Source: Undaria pinnatifida
Taxonomy: Eukaryota; Sar; Phaeophyceae; Laminariales; Alariaceae
DNA length: 64,000 nt
Assembly (NCBI GenBank): GCA_012845835.1
Contig: JABAKD010000021.1
Location: 2,147,685 to 2,211,684 of the forward strand
Direction: 5' to 3'
Shown: piece after piece, positions 23,278 through 33,480 of the stretch
Position numbering within the stretch: position 1 is the stretch's first letter
Layout: every line of letters begins with the position of its first letter
Made by a program: the position numbers and the translations under genes
The notes under the pieces: generated by a model
What the model saw: only the letters and a program-made list of their open reading frames with translations
The model's database searches: none
What the model was told of the DNA's origin: nothing

Positions 23278-24602
23278 GACTACAGCAGCGACACGGACGA
23301 CGGCCACAACGACTCGTATGCACAGGCCGATGACTCGTATGCAAGGGGCTACCTACACCTAACTCTTACTCAGGGCACGTACTCGGTAACGGATATTCGA
23401 GACATCGACCCTGACATTGGCAATCTGCTCGGAAACATCGGCGGCTTCTGGGGTAAGTTGTTCTGTTTCCGAACGCCTCTGAGAAAGCTAGCCCACGTTC
23501 GCGTTTTGTGCGTTTTTGTTTTGCTGATAGTTATGAGATAAAGCTGTGTAGCCTTGGCATCGTTTACAAAAACCGACGAACCTCAAAACGGACGTTCATA
23601 TCGGCTGCAGATCCAAATAAAAGCAAGGCCGTGCGTTACGGCGTAATCGTCTATTTTCGGGGAAGGTCTGCCAGTCGTAGAATTCATTTATTGAACTGAG
23701 GATAGCCTAGGCAATGGTCACCTTCTAGGAGACGTAGGTGCCTTCCTGTGAGTGTTCGTCAGTCTCCAAATGCCATGAACAGACGCACGGCGGCCGGGCG
23801 TGTAGGCCGGATGTCAGATGGGACGCTCGTAGCGGAATACCGTCATACGCAATCCTCGTGTAAGCAGTAACGGTCTCGTGCGGCCGATGCTTCCTCCATA
23901 CTTTAGGGGTGTTCGTATATCTGGCTGTGTTCATTTCGGACTGAGCAGGACTGCCACTGCCGGACACCAATTTCATCCGCATTTGAAGATATACCTGACC
24001 GTATCACTGTCTTTGATGCGCTGGAATGAGTAACCATGCGAATAACTCCCAGGTCAAGGTTTACATAAAAAGGTACAGAATGTCACAAATCGGAACATGT
24101 CGACGGTTCCAACCCTGTTTGTTTATTCCGACAATGTGTAGCATGGTGTTGAGAACAAGTCACTTGCGACGTGAAAAAACCTCAATGTAGGGATTAGTGC
24201 AAGATTAACATGATGTAGGCTAGTGAATCAGTTGCAGATGCCTGTCCTCTGTGCGTGAATTGCGATCTTGCAACGTGTGTGCCCCTTTTGCTGCACGAGT
24301 TCCCCACCATCTCTCGCATCCCCTGACTCGGTTCTTCTCGTACGCCAGAACTGGTGCTCGTTGCCTGGGGAGTGTGCTTCATCGCCACGAGGGTTGACAT
24401 ACCTACCCACAGAGGACGTAACTTCACCAAGGTGATTCGGAAGGCGAAGAACATCGCCGGTAAGCGAAAGAGGCGACGGTCCAGCACAGGCACGGAAGCC
24501 TCCGATGCAGAAGAGTATGTCAACGGACCGGCAGAATGGAGTGCCGAGGAAAAAGCTTGCCAAGACGTTTCCCGCGGTGACGACATAATCGTAGTGCCAC
24601 CG
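23278..24602 (+). CDS. Spliced membrane-protein gene fragment (two exons)
   Basis: Exon one, 23278-23452, follows the acceptor TTTTCTTCCAG and ends at the donor G/GTAAGT. Exon two, 24349-24602, follows CGTACGCCAG and ends at CCG/GTGAGT. Joined, the frame continues exactly: phase 1 at the junction creates GGFWELVLVAWGVCFIATR, a glycine-aromatic turn running into one hydrophobic membrane segment. Before it is an acidic, Asp/Tyr-rich ectodomain-like stretch with LHLTLTQGTYSVTDIRDIDP; after it a very basic stretch (KNIAGKRKRRR) and an acidic Glu/Ala-rich tail. The basic side suggests the cytoplasm. The IGGF-plus-membrane-segment layout resembles the last membrane segment of some protist multi-pass proteins, but I do not recognise the family. 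Upstream exons are missing or not found. If exon two is terminal it stops at 24642-24644. Confidence 0.55.
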
Positions 24603-24644
24603 GTGAGTGTGAATTTTGCAATGAGAGGGGGTTGTACAAGTTAG

Positions 24645-27002
24645 AGGCACAAGTTGGTTTTGGCGATGGCGATTAAAAACTAATTGGTAAGTACGGGTGT
24701 GTGGCGCAAACGACGCGTATTTGGTGATGTCACTACAACATCGGCGCGAACGAGATGGCGTATTACCCATCTGATAATGTCAGCTGACCCCTATGTAGAA
24801 CCAACAAGAACCCTTCTGTCTGTAGCACCCGTCAAGAGGTAATTGGTGTCGAGCGATGCATCATCTCACCCGATCCTGATAACTATTGTAGACACCGAGC
24901 CATACGTTGTAATGCCTTCGGTATTTCATCATAATTCGATGTATACAATATAATTTCGAAACGATTGCGTGTGGCACTAGGTGGCCCTTCGGCAAGTACA
25001 TATTCGATGCATTTTCGAAGGCGCGTTGGATTACGTAGACATTCTTGCGAACATCGATAAAAATCATGGCTATTGAAAGAGGAAATCTGGGGTAATGAAA
25101 GACACCATTCGTGTCGCTGACACCGTACACAGCATACAACTTTGTTCACGGAGGCACCAACTGCCAAGAGTTGTTTATAGCGTGGTGGATATGCACAATC
25201 GGACGCGAGTCGACCAGTAAAAAAATGCCAGTGAAAAAAATGCTCATTTTTTGTCGTAATAAAAATTGAGGCGCGTGCCGTAGTGGGGATGGGGGAGGAG
25301 GGCCAGCTAACTCTCCCCGTTACTAACTAATATATAGGGAGAAATGGCATGATGATAGAAACATATAGAATATTTTTAGAGGTGATGATAACAAAAAAAG
25401 AAATCGACATTCGCCGTTAACTCGTCTTCCTCGGTAAATGGCAGGAGCGGACACATGCATTTCATTTTGCCTCTGCGAGCTGTGGCTGACCTTGTATTAT
25501 TTTTGCGGCTGTGAAAATTTGACGCTCGTATCCGTCAAACGACATATTTGCCAACCATTTAGAGGTTGTCACGTGACAATCATTTTTCGAGTGCAGACGA
25601 CGGTTTTTCTTTATCCCCGATGTACTACGGCGAATTCTCAGTATCATATCTACATCCATATCCCCCGAGCAGAAAGTGTTGACATAATCGGCAAGCGTCA
25701 GGAGTTGAAAACAACCCTTCAGATGGTTACATGTATGTCAATGAACAGACCACATGGCGTCGTCTACATTGCGTTACAAATATTTCGTACCAGAAAAAGG
25801 ACCAGAATCTGTTTTATACGTGGCCTGTGTCGGGGGTCGCGTATGTGGTACATATTACTAAATGTTGCGGGTGTTTTTCCTTGCATATCTCTTCAGAATC
25901 ATCGGTGCGTGCATGACATGCGTGGAATGGTCTCTGGACCAGAGCCTTGTTTTTGAGGGTAGCCCCGTGTTAGTGGTAGAGTTTAGGCCACTCTCTCGCA
26001 GGAGTAACTGCATCAAGGACGAAAATCCTCAGGCCGTTTATTCATTGGCGCAAGGTAGGCCAAAACTCCGCTCCGGATTCATACTGCCAGTTTTCACCAA
26101 ACGAGAACCGCAAGAGCTCAACCGAACAGGAGGGTCACCGGCGGGAATGGCACCTAGCCACTGCAAATGAAAGCACCCACACGGGACAACCCTACCGCAT
26201 TTTGGTCTGCTTGAGGTTGATACGAGGTTTGGCCACGAACCAAAAACAATGTACATGGGAAATCATTGTGCCTCAGTCGCCCTTTCGGGTTCCGGCCATA
26301 GCTCCTAAAAAACATCAATCCTGCGAGAGAACGTGATATGGTTCTTCGGCGATCAACCATAACGTAAGTCTAAGGCATGTGCCCGGACGTATTGAACCCC
26401 AGGGGGGGCATCTGCTGTTTTTGGGACGTCATATTCGAGGTTTGGCCGTCCCTATCACCCAAACCCGGATTTTACCAAAACACAACTTAAAAACCGATGA
26501 AAAAAAACATTCGCTACGTGAACAATACAATGTAGCTCGTGATGGCAGAACCTTACGTAATATACATTTCGACGAGAGGGGGTAATCCGATGTTTTTTCG
26601 GTAGAGTTAGCAACAAACACCGGTAACATTGGGGACCGGGTAGGATCGTCAAGGGATCAAGCTACCTAACATCAACATCGCTAGAAGGTACGTGCCGTTT
26701 TAGTAAATTGTCATAGAGTGGCCGTTGTAGTGTTCATTGTGTCGCGCTTTACGTTTTTCAGCCTTTGCGGTTTTGGTGGGATTGAAGAGCTTCTCAACTA
26801 TCGACGAGGCAAAAAGACAAGTGCTCGCACCGGTATCGCGTCATGCGTCCCCCCAGTTGAAGAGTCCAGTGCGCCAGAAATTGTCTCGTAAATCGTTCTC
26901 CGCTACAGTAGATAACACGGCCGGACCATGTTTCGTTGTGCATACGTTCAAGAATCGGACCGCGTAGGAACCTACCACACATCGAAATATTCACCTCTCT
27001 AG
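24645..27002. other. Unassigned region
   Basis: The longest frame is 25438-25956 (+), 172 codons from ATG with a Cys-rich hydrophobic start (LCELWLTLYYFCGC); no motif, so it is not called. Overlapping minus-strand frames at 24861-25167 are likewise unsupported. Confidence 0.35.
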
Positions 27003-27305
27003 TGTCTGGGGCAACCAATGGAACTGCAGCCTTCCGTCGGGCTCCCGTCTATAACATATATTGTCGACATTCGCTTTGATCCACACGTTCGTGTGGTAAC
27101 CGCCGACCTTACAGGTTAGAGCTCCTGCGGCAACGATCGTATTGCCGTCGTTCAGGCGGACTCCGATCCCACGCGACCAACCGATGCGCTCACCTTCTCT
27201 CTCTCATCAACCGGTGTAGTTGCGACCGAGACCAACGCGGCACTTGGCGACGGCGATCGTGACACCTTGTATGATGGGAACCTCGTTAATAGATACTCTC
27301 GGTGA
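27003..27305 (+). pseudogene. Exon candidate interrupted by one in-frame stop
   Basis: About 100 codons stay open in one frame apart from a TAG at 27117-27119. Before the stop it reads ITYIVDIRFDPHVRVVTADL. After it comes SSCGNDRIAVVQADSDPTRP, then FSLSSTGVVATETNAALGDG and a TGA at 27303. Codon third positions favour G and C, unlike the flanks. The text looks like an extracellular beta-rich domain. Either the TAG is a disabling mutation, or splicing at ACAG/GTTAGA removes it. It lies 440 bp upstream of a well-bounded terminal exon on the same strand, so both could belong to one gene. Confidence 0.4.
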
Positions 27306-27741
27306 CACATCTGGAAAAGGTGACGATGTCGGGGGGCACTCGCAGGCGAAGAGAATGTGGCTTAATCCAGTAAGTATGCATGACCCAAGAAAACGGCGGG
27401 ATAACGGTGATGGCGGACTGTCCGATGAAATGTGTCTGAATACACGAAGTGTGCGCGGTACCTGGAGACGGTGGGTTGGGGGTGATCACGACCAGCTCTC
27501 TTCCCCTTGAGACGGTGCTGTGATAGAGATTGTGCGTTTTGCTAAACTGCTGAAACTGGTAGCCACTACGGAAACTCCGTGCAAGATGTTGTGTGTGGTA
27601 AGATGTCGCTCGTTCTACGGCTTGGCCAATTGGGCGTTCATCGTAGAATATCATGCCATGTGTCGCCTCATGAGGTGTGCGCTTAGGTGTAGAAAACCGC
27701 AAACGCGGAGGTTACGACTCTTGTGCATCCCTTTTTTTCAG

Positions 27742-27999
27742 AGTAACCCATTTTTTGTCTTGGTTCGTAGTCTTCGTGTGAATGGCAAGGGGACGTGGAA
27801 CGGCTCGGGCAACGATGGAGGTACCACTGTTTTTCTGAACACATTTCCTACTGTCGTGGTTCTTCAACCAAGGATTACACTACCAAATGGCGTTTTTGTG
27901 TGCAATATCTTTGTTGCTAATCAAAACGTTGGGCGCACCGACCATGGGATGTTTTTCTGGTTTCATTCGAATGTATTGATAAGGGTCAACGTTGGATGA
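27742..27999 (+). CDS. Terminal exon candidate, beta-rich domain
   Basis: The exon begins after a very good acceptor, a pyrimidine run ending TTTTTTTCAG at 27741, and runs 85 codons to TGA at 27997. It starts SNPFFVLVRSLRVNGKGTWN and continues through a Gly/Asn/Asp-rich turn to TTVFLNTFPTVVVLQP, then LPNGVFVCNIFVANQNVG and an aromatic stretch. The frame is also open upstream of the acceptor back to 27520, but that part reads less like protein. Function unknown. The pattern of short strands and Asn/Gly turns suggests a secreted or surface domain. Confidence 0.45.
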   Translation, partial: SNPFFVLVRSLRVNGKGTWNGSGNDGGTTVFLNTFPTVVVLQPRITLPNGVFVCNIFVANQNVGRTDHGMFFWFHSNVLIRVNVG

Positions 28000-28002
28000 G
28001 GT

Positions 28003-28194
28003 TCAGGGGTCTCCGAAGTGAGATAACCTCACAAACATAAAGGTGCAAGCCCCGTCGTAGCGTTGGTGGAACGGTTGACCATACCATATTTTGTTCGTAC
28101 ATTTCACGTGCGTCCACGACAAAACGTCGCGAGGAGGAAGCACTGGACACATGACCAATATCTCACTGTCGTCTAAACATGGTTCATATAACAA
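28003..28194 (-). CDS. Short exon candidate of unknown function
   Basis: A 63-codon minus-strand frame with PPRDVLSWTHVKCTNKIWYG and ending FMFVRLSHFG before the stop. A minus-strand frame at 33170-33481 ends similarly (NYCRDVLHGARGKHDPENDN, then an aliphatic run and FG). The two could be diverged copies of one terminal exon. Weak on its own. Confidence 0.25.
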   Translation of the reverse strand: MLYEPCLDDSEILVMCPVLPPRDVLSWTHVKCTNKIWYGQPFHQRYDGACTFMFVRLSHFGDP

Positions 28195-28579
28195 CGGTAC
28201 ACCACAGACATATATATTCCGTATAGCATGGCACAGTGCATGTGGCGTCCAAATCCCATGGTGCAGGTATCGGTATCGTAGAGGGTGAAGTCGTTACGAT
28301 CGAAGCTACTTTTGTATTTGGGGATTAAGATATAACATATATCCGCGGCGTTGGGGTATTGAGGGGCGATAGTCTATAGTAGCGTATTTTTGTGTGATGT
28401 GGTTCGTTGCGCTATCAAGTTCGTTGGTGCGGTACCTCGGTCCAACATGTACGTTGACGCTCCTGCTCGAGGGACGTATTGACCGAGGGCGATACCCATC
28501 ACGCTGGGGTAGCCCCCACACCTGTACATGGGGTGCCATATAAGGCTGCCTCCGACCACAATCTACTGTGTAGGGTATT
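28195..28579. other. Flank of element B
   Basis: Nothing recognised. A short AT stretch and unremarkable sequence run up to the LTR. Confidence 0.5.
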
Positions 28580-28847
28580 TGTACCGACTCGCGCGATCGC
28601 GAGGCCGGTGGTATCAGCTCCGAGGACTTCGCCTCGTAGTATCGGAGCGCGTTTGCCCACAAAGCAATAGTTCGTTCGTTATCACAAGGGGAAGTGTCAT
28701 GCCATCGGCCATGGACCTTCTCCTTCGTATTTGACGATCTCAAAAGCTCACATGAAACGCCAATAATGACAATTGTACTTCTTAGCAAAATGTATCCAAC
28801 CGTTCTATGTTAGGTAAAATGTCCAGTGGTACGACCACAGCGGCAAA
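28580..28847 (-). repeat. LTR of element B (3' LTR in coding sense)
   Basis: Begins TGTACCGACTCGCGCGA and ends in a damaged CGGCAAA. It shares the landmarks GTGGTATCAGCTCCGAGGAC, TTCGTTCGTTATCACA and CTCACATGAAACGCCAATAA or near variants with the other three LTRs. Confidence 0.8.
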
Positions 28848-29235
28848 GTACCCTCCAAAAGCCCAACTCGGGCTACCAACCACAAGCTGGCTCAGACCGA
28901 GTAGCTTTGATGAACATCTCTGTCCGTACGTTGGGCAATGGTCAAGTCCAACACATCCCTGTCATTTTAACCACGGCTTAAGATCTTCCACGTTTGCTGA
29001 CCGTGGAACACGATTGCTCAGCAGCCGCGTAACCGCCGATGCATCTTCAAGCAAACTACGCGCACCAAGCGTCACCCTCCGATTGCGCATGCAACTTGCC
29101 GAAACACAGACCACACATGGCACGTGTATTTCAAAACAACTGTCACCCGTAAAACGGAAGCATCAACCCCGGACATGCTCTGTCCACACAGCTTCATCGA
29201 TGAACCGCCAGGTGTGATTGCGTCAGCAGGAGCTA

Positions 29236-29760
29236 TCAGCGCCCTGAGCAAAAATTCCAAGAAAAAAAAAACTTATGATCGAAAATTTTGATCAAACCGA
29301 AATTTTGATAAAACCGGACCGACCGCGGCTTGTTGCGTGCAGGTGGGTCACCCGAAAACGCCCGACATAACACGTCAAGATGCGTGCGCAAAGCGATGTC
29401 GTACAGCCCTTTAGCACAAGCCGGCGTGGATCCATGATCAACAGCGTTATTGACAGCCGCCTCCAAGACGGCTGCACGATCCCGCATTTCCACCTTGGAA
29501 TCCTGGAATATCATGGCTCGTTGAGACGGCGGCGTCAGTGTGACCTGATCGTCCACGTCGCCTGGCACGTCGCCAACAGGCCCGAAAGCCGTGACAGCCA
29601 TCGCCGCTCGCAGCACCGCACCATTGTCAGGCCCGCCCACAGAACGAGCTGTAAGCTCCATCCCAGCACCATCTTGACGCCATTTGAGCCATGACATCGG
29701 AACTGAGTTTCTCTCTCAGCGTCTTCTGCCCGATGATAACCACATCGCCTCCCCCAGGAA
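29236..29760 (-). pseudogene. Protease end and pre-RT linker of element B
   Basis: At 29760-29640 the minus strand reads GDVVIIGQKTLREKL, the end of a gypsy protease. It continues as an open frame (29697-29236) through TARSVGGPDN, an Ala-rich helix, and LRTHLDVLCRAFSGDPPARN. The frame then enters an AT-rich near-palindromic tandem at 29276-29316, where similarity to pol ends; this is probably the deletion scar. Confidence 0.6.
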
Positions 29761-29950
29761 GCATGCTAAACGGCATGGTAAATCGGACTTGTCCCCACAT
29801 GCTGCCTGAGGCCCTCTACATGCGGTTTAGTCTATACCGAGTCCACGATCGTGTCACCACATCTGCCAGGCTGCACGAATGCTACACGCGTGGCAATAAG
29901 AATGCTGAAATATCCAAGCCACTGCTGTGACGTGGTTTCCGGCGGCTGCA

Positions 29951-31230
29951 TCAGGACGGAGTGAAAAACTGGTGCTGCATTGTGTTAACTGGCGCTTTGT
30001 AAAACGTGGTGCTGTGCTGCACCGTCTCCGCGAGCCCGTTATTCACTGGCGCCATGTTCTCCCTCGGCACGCGAATGTATATGTAGTCGCTGTCATTCTG
30101 CGTAGACGCTTCAAGCGCAGCAGGTTCGGTCTTCGTAACCACAGTTTTTGAGGCGGCCTGGTACCCTCTAGCTCGAGGGGTGGCAGACGCACGCAGGTGC
30201 CATCCAAGTTGGTTTGCTCCGGGTATGCTGAGCGGGACCGTTTGTGGATTGCTGCCGCTGTATGGGGGTCTGGCCATGGCTCGGGCCATGGACGCCTTCC
30301 CCGTCCTACCCTGCGGGCTTTCGGGGCAGTCCCACTGCTTATGTCCCTGCTGGCAACACACGAAACAATCGTTGTTGTCGTACCGACGATTCCGCTCTGC
30401 TTTCACACCGGCAGCGTTGGCACTCTCGCGTGAGTCGTGCCCGTCAGCAGTACTTTCCTGCGGCTTGTTCCCCTCAACAGCCACCGCCTTGGCGTCACGC
30501 CGATTTGTGTTTGCCGGCGTAGAGCATCGTTGGCCTCAATTACGGCTTGATGCCGTTGCTGCTTGGCAATTATGTTGAACAATGCGTCATGGTCATGCGT
30601 TACGAGATCAAAACGCATTTGTTTTCCCACCATGCCGTGGAACTCGAGTGGCTCGATTCCCGCCGCTATTGCCGCCACCCAGCACCTTGCCATTCTTTAA
30701 CTTGTACGTACTGCCGAGGGTCGCGCCTCACCACCTCCCTGAGCCCGCTGTCCGCAAGGTATTTCCGCAGGGCACGTTTTAGCATGAACACCCTGCTAAA
30801 TACCGGCACGCTCGCATCCATCTTCATTCCTCACACGGAATATCTGACGGCAAAAACCTTCATCACTCGTCTACTGCATATCAACGCCAGCAAACCTTTT
30901 GAGCCCTTGCAATAGCTCCTCATCGGAGAGGTCGCCCCAGGACTTGCCACCGTAGCATTTATCGGCCACCATCATCTGAGTCGACCAATATACCAGCTCT
31001 CGGCCCCTCGCGAGTCCCCGGTCTCCTCTATCTTGATTTGTGCTATGCATCTGATGACCGCACTCCGAGTAAGAAACATGAAATTCACGCATATCTTCGA
31101 AGGTAACAACATCACCGCCAAACCAAGGATGTCCATCTCCCCAGATTGTCACCTTGACTTCCGGCTTCAGCCGGCCGCCGGCTCGGCCCCCATGCCCCAT
31201 CTTGCAGAATGGATTCCGTCAGCGCCCTGC
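29951..31230 (-). pseudogene. gag of element B with CCHC zinc knuckle, frame-broken
   Basis: On the minus strand the N-terminal frame (31200-30871) has EVKVTIWGDGHPWFGGDVVT and SWGDLSDEELLQGLKRFAGV. After a stop, a helix-rich capsid-like piece follows (SRVFMLKRALRKYLADSGL). A further frame (30693-30403) has HDALFNIIAKQQRHQAVIEA. The last frame (30484-29951) carries the knuckle CFVCCQQGHKQWDC, matching CX2CX4HX4C, then a Gln/Pro-rich and an acidic stretch. Gag would form the particle and bind the RNA. At least two frame changes make it a pseudogene. Confidence 0.7.
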
Positions 31231-31368
31231 GTTCGTTAAGAGAGTACGTTCTTCCATTGCTTTCATCTGGTGTCCCACCCCGACACGCAAATGTGTGCCT
31301 GTCGGCTTCCGAAAAGAAAATTGGTCACCTTTTGGGCCGTAAGCAGAAGTTACCCAGTCTAATAGAAT

Positions 31369-31639
31369 TATACCGACTCGCGCGACCGTGGGCCTGGTGG
31401 TATCAGCTGCGGGGACCTCCCCTCGTAGGCTAGAGTGCGTTTGTCCACAATGCAATAATTCGTTCGTTATCACACGGGGAAGTGTCATGCCATCGGCCAT
31501 AGACTAGACATTCCCGTTTGTATCTCAGGATCTCAAGAGCGCATGAGAAACGCCAATAGTGACAATTGAACTCCCTGACAAAATGTATCCAACCATTGTA
31601 TGTGAGGTAAAATTCCCAATGATACGACACAGCGGTACA
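31369..31639 (-). repeat. LTR of element B (5' LTR in coding sense)
   Basis: Begins TATACCGACTCGCGCGACCG and ends CGGTACA. Direct repeat partner of 28580-28847. The two differ by small indels and many substitutions, so the insertion is old. Confidence 0.8.
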
Positions 31640-33480
31640 CATTGCTTTGTAGCTGATGCACGGGGCTACGATAGAGGCCCACGGTAACTGCTTTGATCGG
31701 GTCGTCGCCACTAGAGGTGTTAGATCGTTACATACTTAATCCCGGTTTATCTGTCCGGGTATGAGGGCCGGAAGGAGAAGTGGTCGAAAGCTACACCAAC
31801 ATACTTATATTTTCTAGTCTGGGTTGGGCGAAAAATTCAGGCCCGTTTGCGCGTAGCCCAACCTTCGGTAGTGAAAACACTACTTGTACCTACCTCTGCC
31901 TTGTAAGAGATATGCTGTATAAGACCTCGCGAGACGTGCATTTCTCCTGTGACCGGAGGGACACAGAGGGCCACAACACGCTAGCAATATCTTCGCTCGT
32001 GTCATGACTGCCAGGTTTTCCTTTAACGGAAACCCAGCAGTCCAGTTGCTGCATCCTACGGGAGAGATTCACCCTGCAGTGGTGCACTATCTTTTTGCCT
32101 TGAGGAAGTCTATGCCTCGCTTGGAAAGGGCGTGTAAGCAAACACATAAGTGCAAACTGATGTACAACCCCGTGACCCGCGTCAAGAAAACAGTCGTTTT
32201 CTCTAGGAAAATGGGCAACACCTCGACGAATTGGTTTCAGGATCCACGTCGTGGTTCAGAGAAATATGTTCGGCCAATCATAGTCACATCTGTAGTAGCA
32301 CGCGTCAAAACCTTCAAAATTGCCATACACCACACGGAGCGTAGCGGTCTCGATTGGCCAGACATCCGTCGGTGGCACCAGAACACGGTGTTTGCTGTTG
32401 ACCTTGACGTGGATTGAGCGTTACAGTGTTCACATAATCTCCGTCGAAGCGATGCCGCTCGGAATATGACGGAACCTTTCTGAGGGCATCTAAGGACTTC
32501 AATATCGTCAGGAATACGAGTCCACACTTGGGCTCACCGCACTTTATTGTGATAGGTTTAAGATTCACGGGGCTTCGTGTAAGTGTTTTTGCTAGAAACG
32601 CTCGGACAACACACGCATACTCATTTGAACCTGAGCTCCACATATCCACGTAGCGAAAACTCGGGCAGTTAGATCAGGAATTCCAGAGTCGGCGATGACT
32701 ACTGTAGGTAACGAAGGCGATGTCTATAGGTCAAACGACCGTTACAAGGAAGTAAATATCTCTCTTGGTCCTGAACGTTTCAATCACGACTACTGTATGT
32801 AGCAGATAATTCATGGTACGTTTATTTCTTCGTCCAGTATCGGTAGAGATACACCAATTGTTGTCTGGAGCTCTCTAATTAAGAAGCTCTAGACTATGCC
32901 TCACGCAAACACGGTATTGAAAGAAATGTAAGGCCCTACCACACCCAGAATCCCATGGCCAGACATACTCGACCATCGATTAATGTATTGATAATTGGAC
33001 GATTTTGGGATAAGTCTCACCCCGTCATTCATTTAGCGTTATAGGCAAAATATTGTACTCTTTTGTATCACGCATTGTCGGCAGAAGATGCATCAAGTCA
33101 AGCTCATGATACCTGAATTGGCTATTTGCGTAGCCACAAGTATTTGCCTTTCCGCTAAAACTGACCCCTCTAACCGAAGGGAGCACATGCGATGTACACC
33201 ATAACATTGTTGTCATTCTCCGGGTCATGCTTTCCACGAGCACCGTGCAACACGTCTCGGCAATAATTCTGGACAAACACAGCGGGTTGCATGGTCCTCC
33301 CAAGTGGTGTGGTTTTCCAGATGAAGCATCCGTCGTCCGCGGAGAACGACATATGACACCGCGAGAGTTGAAGCAGGTGCAACAGCGGTGCCCTGAGGTG
33401 GTGAGTGGCGAAAGGGGGGGTTATCCGAATATATATATATATCGGTCGATGTCGTCTGAATAAGTCGAACACCTCCGCCA
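31640..33480. other. Region with weak exon candidates
   Basis: A 138-codon frame at 32004-32417 (+) and a 111-codon frame at 32314-32649 (-) both read somewhat like protein and overlap; I cannot choose. GTAGCACGCGTC near 32293-32304 matches the end of MITE-1, and CTACGATAGAGG near 31670 matches the other end loosely. A minus-strand frame at 33170-33481 ends like the one at 28003-28194. A TA dinucleotide run is at about 33430-33442. Confidence 0.35.

Larger units (their letters stand above)
28580..31639 (-). mobile_element. Non-autonomous Ty3/gypsy-like LTR element, copy B
   Basis: Same family and orientation as the element at 0.5-3.9 kb. Direct LTRs of about 270 bp flank an interior that on the minus strand encodes gag with a CCHC knuckle, the second half of the protease and the pre-RT linker, and then goes directly into the 3' untranslated part. 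Here even the chromodomain tail is gone. Copies A and B therefore lost the pol core by different deletions. Flanks TATT and CATT agree at three of four positions. Frames are interrupted, so this copy is not an active gag source. Confidence 0.8.

Noticed and set aside
30180-30578. Cys-rich plus frames over element B
   Set aside because: They mirror the minus-strand gag with its CCHC knuckle.
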